Assembly: GCF_000482785.1 (NCBI RefSeq)
Contig: NZ_KI519500.1
Location: forward strand, 63,327 to 127,326
Direction: 5' to 3'
Length of the DNA: 64,000 bases
Origin: Derxia gummosa DSM 723
Lineage (GTDB): Bacteria > Pseudomonadota > Gammaproteobacteria > Burkholderiales > Burkholderiaceae_E
The position numbers and the translations under genes were made by a program. The notes beneath the pieces are model-generated. The model ran no database searches. It had not been told where the DNA came from and was given only the letters and a program-made list of their open reading frames with translations. Below are positions 56,512-64,000 of the stretch, in pieces (the first letter of the stretch is position 1; every line of letters begins with the position of its first letter).

Positions 56512-57174
56512 ATGAACCGAATCGCCCCGCCCCGCTCCGCGTCCGCCACTCGACCCATTACGCGCCTCATTCCCGGCGCCCGCCTGCGCCCCGCGCTCGC
56601 CGCCATCGCCGCGCTGCTCGCGCTCGGCACCGCCCTGCCCGCCGCCGCCGAACCCGACGCCACCGCCCGCGCCGCGATCGAAACCAGCACCCGCGAACGC
56701 GTCGCCCCGCTGCCGAAGAAGCTGCTCGACCTGCTCCAGACCACGATCGCCGAGCACGGCGCGGCCGAGGCGGTGAGCGCGTGTTCCGAAAAGGCGCCGG
56801 CCGCCGCGCGCAAGGCGAGCGAGGACACGGGCTGGCAGATCCGTCGCGTGAGCCAGCGCAACCGCAATCCCGGCGGCGTGCCGGATGCGTGGGAAGCGAA
56901 GGCGCTCGCCGACTTCGACACGGCGGTCGCGGCCGGCGCGGATCCGGCCACGCTGGAGCGCTCGGAATTCGTGACCGAGGGCGGCCGCACCGTCTTCCGC
57001 TACGCGAAGGCGCTGGCGACCCAGCCGATGTGCGTCACCTGCCACGGCGCGCCGGACGGCATTCCGTCGGACGTGCGGGCGCGCATCGCGAGCGTCTATC
57101 CGGACGACCGCGCGACGGGCTTCGCGCCGGGGCAGATCCGTGGCGCGCTGGTGGTGAAACGGGTGGTGGAGTGA
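56512..57174 (+). CDS. DUF3365 (Tll0287-like) haem-binding exported protein
   Basis: A 220-residue periplasmic protein. A signal peptide (about 1-47, ending PAAA) is followed by the DUF3365/Tll0287-like fold (AVSACSEKAPAAARKASEDTG, IRRVSQRNRNPGG) and one c-type haem site CVTCHG (174-179). Members act as haem-based redox or gas sensors or electron carriers, sometimes as the sensor part of chemoreceptors. Here it is a stand-alone protein. The N-terminus is long for a signal peptide, so the true start may be internal. Confidence 0.85.
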   Translation: MNRIAPPRSASATRPITRLIPGARLRPALAAIAALLALGTALPAAAEPDATARAAIETSTRERVAPLPKKLLDLLQTTIAEHGAAEAVSACSEKAPAAARKASEDTGWQIRRVSQRNRNPGGVPDAWEAKALADFDTAVAAGADPATLERSEFVTEGGRTVFRYAKALATQPMCVTCHGAPDGIPSDVRARIASVYPDDRATGFAPGQIRGALVVKRVVE

Positions 57175-57198
57175 GCCGGACGAGGGCCGTCGCAGCAG

Positions 57199-57283
57199 TG
57201 GTGCCCGGAGTCGGACTCGAACCGACAAGCCTTGCGGCGGGGGATTTTGAATCCCCTGCGTCTACCGATTTCGCCATCCGGGC
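57199..57283 (-). tRNA. tRNA-Leu (anticodon CAA), CCA encoded
   Basis: On the minus strand the 85-nt sequence begins GCCCGGATGGCGAAATCGGT and ends TCCGGGCACCA. The 7-bp acceptor stem (GCCCGGA/TCCGGGC) is perfect. The anticodon stem GGGGA/TCCCC holds the loop TTCAAAA, giving anticodon CAA. A long variable arm (CGCCGCAAGGCTT) and a T-loop TTCGAGT closed by GTCGG/CCGAC are present, as required for tRNA-Leu. Confidence 0.96.
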
Positions 57284-57304
57284 ATGGATGCGGGCCTGCG
57301 CTAG

Positions 57305-59818
<2,514 letters not shown>

Positions 59819-59872
59819 CGGGACGGCGCAAGTAACAAACGGGAATTCCGCACCGCACAAAAGCACCGGACT

Positions 59873-59889
59873 GCGGGGGCAAACCCCGC
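59873..59889 (+). terminator. Terminator-like hairpin after tgt
   Basis: gcgggg and ccccgc form a 6-bp stem with a 5-nt loop, 54 bp after the tgt stop, followed by a partly T-rich segment (ttattcgggcttt). A weak intrinsic terminator for the queA-tgt transcript is likely. Confidence 0.5.
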
Positions 59890-60031
59890 TTATTCGGGCT
59901 TTGAAGCGCACCGGCGACCGGTAACTTCCATTCCGTCGCCGAACCACATCCCTCGCCGAAGCCCGCTTCCATTGCGTTCGAGGTGGTTCAACCCCGCAAG
60001 CCGCGACCTTGCTTTTCGCCGGATGCGAAAC

Positions 60032-60400
60032 ATGAACACCCTCACCCTGGATGTTCTGAGCCCCAGCGCTCAGACCGCCGAGCCGCTCGCGCTCGTCCAC
60101 ATGGCCCGTCAGGCCGTCCTCGAACAGCTCCAAGCCTTTGAAATCGCGCCGGAAGTCGTGCGTCTCGCGAACAGCGACATCGCCGAAAGCCATCTGCTGC
60201 GCGACGCCCGCACGCTGATCGCCGAACAAGGCAGCAACATCCTGCGCGGCACCGCCCTCGGCCAGTACACCCTCGCCTGCAAGCTCGCGCGCGGCCTCTT
60301 CCATTTCCTGGAAGAACGCCAGCACAGCACCGTGCGCCGCCAGCTCATCCGCGTGATGGGTGCGCGCTTCGCCTACGACGTGGGCCTGCGCGAGGACTGA
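60032..60400 (+). CDS. Hypothetical 122-residue helical protein
   Basis: Not recognised. A soluble, mainly helical protein with no signal peptide. The middle and C-terminal part (IAESHLLRDARTLIAEQGSN, then TVRRQLIRVMGARFAYDVGL) is rich in charged residues with regular hydrophobic spacing. Codon use is normal. The ATG at 60032 lacks a strong ribosome-binding site, and an upstream in-frame ATG at 59972 is possible. It is separated from tgt by a hairpin and is probably an independent gene. Confidence 0.6.
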   Translation: MNTLTLDVLSPSAQTAEPLALVHMARQAVLEQLQAFEIAPEVVRLANSDIAESHLLRDARTLIAEQGSNILRGTALGQYTLACKLARGLFHFLEERQHSTVRRQLIRVMGARFAYDVGLRED

Positions 60401-60516
60401 GCCGGCTGCCCGCCGCGCCGTCATCGGCCGCGCCGGGCATCGCGCGATACCGCCAGCCATGCCTTCGGGCCGTCGCATCGCGCGATGGCCGCCATTGGCG
60501 CGCGCGCCGCGCTGTG

Positions 60517-60544
60517 GTTGACAGTTCCGCTCGGGCTTGGGAAT
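60517..60544 (+). promoter_or_regulatory. Promoter candidate for the 62-residue protein gene
   Basis: A perfect TTGACA -35 hexamer lies at 60517-60522, rare in this GC-rich window. A weak -10 (gggaat, 60539-60544) follows with 16-bp spacing. Transcription would begin near 60551, giving a leader of about 118 bases before the ATG at 60669. Confidence 0.5.
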
Positions 60545-60607
60545 GCTTTCCCGGTCGGGCGGAATCGGCTGCCTGCATTTCCCGCCGCCCTTTCGATTGC
60601 CCGACGA

Positions 60608-60634
60608 ATGCCCGCGTCGCCCTGACGCGGGCAT
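60608..60634 (+). terminator. Strong hairpin in the leader of the 62-residue protein gene
   Basis: atgcccgcgtc and gacgcgggcat make a perfect 11-bp stem (12 with the flanking A-T) and a 5-nt loop, followed by TTCCC. It lies between the promoter candidate and the ATG, 34 bp before the start codon. It may be an attenuator, a leader stability element or the terminator of an upstream transcript. Upstream words (gtcgggc near 60554 and gcccgac near 60598) could pair in an alternative fold. Confidence 0.5.
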
Positions 60635-60668
60635 TTCCCACAACACCGGCAATCAGAAGGAGCAAACC

Positions 60669-60857
60669 ATGGCAGACCACGACGTCAAGATCGAGCAACT
60701 TCCCAGCGGCAAATGGGCGTGCTTTCTCCATATCCCGGGAAAGGACCCGATCAGCCTCGGCAAGGAATTCAAGGATGAGGAACGCGCCGAGAACTGGCTT
60801 GGCGTTTCCGAAGCCGTGACCGCGATCGAGATGATGTTGCAGAAGCACAAGCAGTAA
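60669..60857 (+). CDS. Small 62-residue soluble protein
   Basis: Not recognised as a named family. It is a compact, charged protein with the pattern KIEQLPSGKWACFLHIPGKD followed by a helical half (EFKDEERAENWLGVSEAVTA). A strand-rich first half and helical second half suggest a small folded domain rather than a chance frame. AGAAGGAG lies eight bases before the ATG and codon use is normal. It has its own promoter candidate and a structured leader, so expression may be strong and regulated. The 254 bp downstream show no gene. Confidence 0.75.
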   Translation: MADHDVKIEQLPSGKWACFLHIPGKDPISLGKEFKDEERAENWLGVSEAVTAIEMMLQKHKQ

Positions 60858-61111
60858 TCCCGGCCCTCCGGGCATTGGCGTTCGACGCTCGGGAAGCGCA
60901 AGAAGAAGAGCACAAGCTTCCACACTCCCCTCTCCCCGCCTCGGCGGCCCGTCCAGGGCAGGCCTCGCAGGCAATACCGCCCGCGCCGACATCTGTCCGG
61001 CGATTCGCGGCGAATCGAATTCCCCGTCAATTGCGTTTCAGGTCGGCTGCGTTTCGGGCGGCGGCGTTTCATGTCGCGCGCGTCAGGCCACGCATTCCGC
61101 GCCTTGCCGTT

Positions 61112-61516
61112 TCACGCCGCGCCGATTCCCGCGCGCTTGCAGGCATTGGCCAATTCGGCGTCCATCGTCATGAGATGGGTGTGCAGCCAGCCCGGCAATA
61201 CCTCGTTGACATAGCCGCGCACGAAGGCGACCCGGCCCTTCACGGCACGCGCGCGCATCTGGTCCATTTCGCCGAGGACGCGGGCGTGATCGCCTTCGTG
61301 CTCCTTGCGCGACGAAAGCGCGGTGGCGGTCATCAATTCGGTTTCGCGCGCGAAATGCGATTGCGTGTGCGAATAGAGCGCTTCCATCGCGGCGCCGAGT
61401 TCGGCGTCGGCGGCGGATTGGGCGCGGGCCAGCAATTCGACGAATCCTTGGTGGATGGAATCCATTTCGGCTTGGCCGAGGGCGTGGCTGTCCTGCCAGG
61501 TGATGGGCGTGGTCAT
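61112..61516 (-). CDS. Bacteriohemerythrin-like oxygen-binding protein
   Basis: A 134-residue four-helix di-iron protein. The ligand set of hemerythrins is complete: His22, His54 and Glu58 (HFARE), His73 and His77 (HEGDH), His114 and Asp119 (HLMTMD). It binds O2 in the cytoplasm and may buffer or deliver oxygen, or sense it. The frame is open upstream, but ATG 61516 gives the family start (MTTPITWQDSHALG). The sequence ends in a short Cys-containing tail (ANACKRAG). It is monocistronic. Confidence 0.9.
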   Translation of the reverse strand: MTTPITWQDSHALGQAEMDSIHQGFVELLARAQSAADAELGAAMEALYSHTQSHFARETELMTATALSSRKEHEGDHARVLGEMDQMRARAVKGRVAFVRGYVNEVLPGWLHTHLMTMDAELANACKRAGIGAA

Positions 61517-61689
61517 GGTGGCTGCGGGCGGGTTCTTGGAAGGAGGAGCGCCCACGCAACGGCGGGCGGCCAAGAATAGCCCTGCGCCGTGCCGGACAAT
61601 GGCCGGGCCGCAGCACTGCGCAATCCGCCGGTTTCCCCTGCCGGGCAATCGGCCGGTCCGGCCTGCCGGGCAATCGGCCGGCAGCGTCG

Positions 61690-63183
61690 TCAGTTCGCCG
61701 CGCGCAGCAGGCTCGCGAGAGCGCCGAAGTTGGGCGTGCCGAGACCGGTCGGATAGTCGAAGCCGGAGCCGGCCTTGCACGGCGCGCAACTGCCGTTGGC
61801 GCCGGTCTTCACGTCGAGGAAAGCGCTCGCGTAATTGCCGGCCACGGCCGCGATGCCGTAGAGCGCCGCCTGCGGCTTGCCGAGCGTGGCCTTGCCGTCG
61901 AGCGCGCGCAAGCCGTTGATGCTGGCGAGCATGCCGGCGACGGCCGGGGTGCCGGCGCTGGTGCCGCCCATCGACAGCCAGCTGCGCGTGCCGCCGTTCG
62001 GCGTGTAGCCGACGTAGACGCCGCTGTAGGGATCGGCGACGAGCGCGACATCGGCATCGAGCCGGCGCGGGCCGGCCGGGATCGCGGGCAGTCCGGCGAG
62101 CTTCTGGTAGGCCGGCCGCGCGAACACGTTCGACGCCGCGCCACCCGACTTGCTCCAGGCCTTTTCGGTGCGCGGGCCGCTGCCGCTCCAGGCGAGCGTG
62201 GTGCCGCCCACGGCGAGGACCGAGGGCGAGGTGGCCGGCCAGTTGGCCTGGCTGCCGTTGTCGCCGGCGGCGGCCACATAGCTCATGCCGGCCCCGTTGA
62301 AGACCGTGCCGTCATAGCCCGTGGCCCAGCTGCCCTCGATGCTGCCGAAGCTCATGCTGACCACGCCGGCACCGAAGCGGTTGGCAAGCAGCACGGCGCC
62401 ATTGAGCGCCGTCACCGCCGCCGACGGCGCCTCGACCAGCACCAGCCGCGCGAGCGGCGCGAGCGCATGCGCCCATTGCACGTCGAGCGCGATTTCCTGC
62501 GCCCAGCTGGCGTTGTAGGCCGGCACGGTCGCGCTCATGCCGCCGGCGGCGGTGGCGGTGACGCGGATGAAGCTGCATCCGTCGGCATTGCCGATGGCGG
62601 GCAAGGCAGGCGTGGCGCTGGCGGCGACGCTGACCGTCGCGCAATCGGGCAGACCGAAGCGGGTGCTGAAGGCAGCCAGATCGGCGACCACATTCGGATG
62701 GTGGTAGGCGGCGACGAGGTAGAGGGTCTGGCCGGCGCCGAGGGCCGCGCGGCCGGCGACGTCGAGCGCGGCGAGGTCGGTGGCGGCGGGCACCATGGGC
62801 AGGCCGTAGGCGGCGCGCACCTGGGCCGGCGTGTAGGTGACGGCCGTGGTGGCGACGGCCGCGACGGCGGCGCGACCGGGCAGCGCGGCCAGCCTGGCGC
62901 GCGCTGCGTCGAGGGTGAGGTTGCGCGTGTCGATGCCGGCGGCGCCGGCGGGCAGCGCGGTGGCGCGGCCGGAGCGCGTGGCCGACGCGGCGGAGCCGTC
63001 GGCGTCGGAATCGGGCGGCTCGACGGTGACGGGGAGCATGTCGAACACCGGCGTCGCGATGACGCTGGCAGCGCCGGCGCTCACCGGGTTGCCGTCGCCA
63101 CCCGCGCCTCCGCAGGCAGCGAGCGCCAGCGCGACTGCCGCCGGCAGCAGGACGGCGGAGCCGGATCGGGGGAGGCGGTTCAT
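61690..63183 (-). CDS. Sedolisin-family (S53) serine-carboxyl peptidase, predicted lipoprotein
   Basis: A 497-residue exported peptidase. The signal peptide ends in a lipobox (LAAC, Cys24). The catalytic Glu230 and Asp234 are in QEIALDVQW, the oxyanion Asp308 is in AAAGDNGS, and the nucleophile Ser409 is in GGTSAGTP. The segment AYHHPNVVADLAAFSTRFGLP (159-179) is typical of S53, and the C-terminal GFDYPTGLGTPNFGAL matches the calcium-binding end. The usual S53 pro-domain is short or missing (only about 100 residues before the catalytic part). AGGAGA lies before the ATG. It would degrade proteins in acidic surroundings at the cell surface or periplasm. Confidence 0.88.
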   Translation of the reverse strand: MNRLPRSGSAVLLPAAVALALAACGGAGGDGNPVSAGAASVIATPVFDMLPVTVEPPDSDADGSAASATRSGRATALPAGAAGIDTRNLTLDAARARLAALPGRAAVAAVATTAVTYTPAQVRAAYGLPMVPAATDLAALDVAGRAALGAGQTLYLVAAYHHPNVVADLAAFSTRFGLPDCATVSVAASATPALPAIGNADGCSFIRVTATAAGGMSATVPAYNASWAQEIALDVQWAHALAPLARLVLVEAPSAAVTALNGAVLLANRFGAGVVSMSFGSIEGSWATGYDGTVFNGAGMSYVAAAGDNGSQANWPATSPSVLAVGGTTLAWSGSGPRTEKAWSKSGGAASNVFARPAYQKLAGLPAIPAGPRRLDADVALVADPYSGVYVGYTPNGGTRSWLSMGGTSAGTPAVAGMLASINGLRALDGKATLGKPQAALYGIAAVAGNYASAFLDVKTGANGSCAPCKAGSGFDYPTGLGTPNFGALASLLRAAN

Positions 63184-63290
63184 GGCGATCTCCTGCGTTG
63201 TTCTTGGTGTGCGCGCGCGCTCGGCAGGACTTGATGACGGCAGGTTTCGCGCCGGCTTGAGGCTGGCATTCCCGCAGGCGCGGGGCGGGC

Positions 63291-64000
63291 CTAGCGCGCC
63301 GGGGCGCGGCTGAAGGCGAGGCTGGCGTAGCGGCCTTCGGCGTCGATGGCGACCAGACGGTGCGGACCGACGGCGTCGACGCGGGCGGCGATGCCGTTGC
63401 CGGCCGGCGCGCCAGGGATGACGCGGTCGTCGAGCAGCCAAATGACATTGCCGCGCGCGCCGATCGCGCGCAGCGGCAGCACGACGCTGTCGCTGCCGGG
63501 CGCCGGGCGGACGGTGGCACCGGCGTCGAGGCCTTCGATGCGCAGGGCGCGCGCGGGCGCGTCGGGCGCGCAGCCGTCGGCCCAGGGCCAGGCGGCTTCG
63601 GGCGCGCGGCGTTCGGGCGCGATCCAGGGGTCGAGCAGCGTGGGCCAGCGCGGGATGTCGAGGCGTTCGGGGGCGGTGGCGGGGAGTCGCGTGGCCGACG
63701 CGGCGGCGCAGTCCGGTCGCGTGCGGCGCTGGCGGGCGCGGTCGATCCAGAGGGTTTCGCTCCAGCCGCCGGCGCGCAGCCGGTCGGGCAGCGTGGGCGG
63801 CGTGGCGCCGTCGAGCGTCCAGGCGCGGCGGCGCTCGCGGCACAGCGCCGGGTCGGTGAGCGCGACCGACTGGCCGCCGGGCCAGCAGATGTCGGCGGCG
63901 ACGACGCCGGGCGGTGGGCCGGACGGGCGGGCCGACGTGGCGGCTTCAGGCGTGGCCCGACGGTCACCCGCCTGCGCCCCGCCCACCGCCGCGGCCTCGC
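63291..64000 (-). CDS. C-terminal part of a penicillin-binding protein 1C-like protein (5' end outside window)
   Basis: Frame open from the right window edge to a TAG at 63291. The visible 235 residues match the linker and C-terminal BiPBP_C domain of PBP1C: TPPTLPDRLRAGGWS, VLPLRAIGARGNVIWLLDDRV and GPHRLVAIDAEGRYASLAFSR. The glycosyltransferase and transpeptidase domains would lie beyond the window. PBP1C is a bifunctional peptidoglycan synthase of the periplasm. The GTG at 63986 is not a plausible start, since the frame continues upstream. The call rests on the C-terminal domain only. Confidence 0.7.
   Translation of the reverse strand, partial: EAAAVGGAQAGDRRATPEAATSARPSGPPPGVVAADICWPGGQSVALTDPALCRERRRAWTLDGATPPTLPDRLRAGGWSETLWIDRARQRRTRPDCAAASATRLPATAPERLDIPRWPTLLDPWIAPERRAPEAAWPWADGCAPDAPARALRIEGLDAGATVRPAPGSDSVVLPLRAIGARGNVIWLLDDRVIPGAPAGNGIAARVDAVGPHRLVAIDAEGRYASLAFSRAPAR

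Overview
The window is a very GC-rich chromosomal segment with strongly GC-ending codons. It most likely comes from a betaproteobacterium of the order Burkholderiales. The main support is the conserved housekeeping run miaA, purM, AI-2E-family permease, hda, HAD phosphatase, pcnB, folK, deoxynucleoside kinase, panB, panC at 41.6-53.7 kb, followed here by panD. That run is familiar from Burkholderiaceae and relatives. I cannot name the genus from the sequence alone. No phage, insertion sequence, integron, CRISPR array or rRNA operon is present. There is one tRNA (Leu, anticodon CAA).

Layout. 0-16 kb is accessory metabolism and envelope: the 5' part of an exported acetolactate decarboxylase, a PEP-CTERM protein, an intracellular PHB-depolymerase-type esterase, a DUF4153 membrane protein, a DUF2252 protein, a 1292-residue TPR protein, a SulP/STAS anion transporter, a divergent HxlR regulator/quinone reductase pair, and an MsbA-type ABC exporter. 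16.2-21.4 kb is a three-gene YhiI-RbbA-YhhJ-type ABC system. 21.4-22.4 kb is a compositionally distinct, AT-richer stretch carrying one small gene whose product looks like a stefin (cystatin-type cysteine-protease inhibitor). 22.4-25.2 kb holds an ArsR-like regulator, a drug-efflux MFS protein and an Old Yellow Enzyme. 25.2-25.96 kb is a gene-free gap holding two related, about 222-bp, highly structured palindromes in inverted orientation. 26-30 kb has a DbpA RNA helicase, a bestrophin-like channel and a MATE exporter.

30-40.7 kb is a formate-dehydrogenase-N locus. fdnG (cysteine in place of selenocysteine), fdnH, fdnI, fdhD and fdhE are read leftwards. Divergent from them are a sigma-54 enhancer-binding response regulator and its sensor kinase. 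The intergenic gap carries a GG-N10-GC promoter-like element and an upstream palindrome, so the two-component pair probably controls formate oxidation. A separate receiver-like/Fis-type regulator lies next to miaA.

41-54 kb is the housekeeping block (tRNA modification, purine synthesis, replication control, RNA polyadenylation, folate, dNTP salvage, pantothenate). 54-64 kb has an M13 metallopeptidase, a haem-binding DUF3365 protein, tRNA-Leu, queA-tgt (queuosine), small conserved-looking proteins, a hemerythrin, a lipoprotein sedolisin (S53) and the C-terminal end of a PBP1C-like penicillin-binding protein.

The most interesting signals are the stefin-like protein, the pair of covarying palindromic elements, and a 12-bp palindrome (GCAAGCGCTTGC) that recurs inside unrelated genes using codons otherwise rare here. 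Start codons were re-chosen from domain starts and Shine-Dalgarno sites where possible. All family assignments come from reading motifs, not from database searches.
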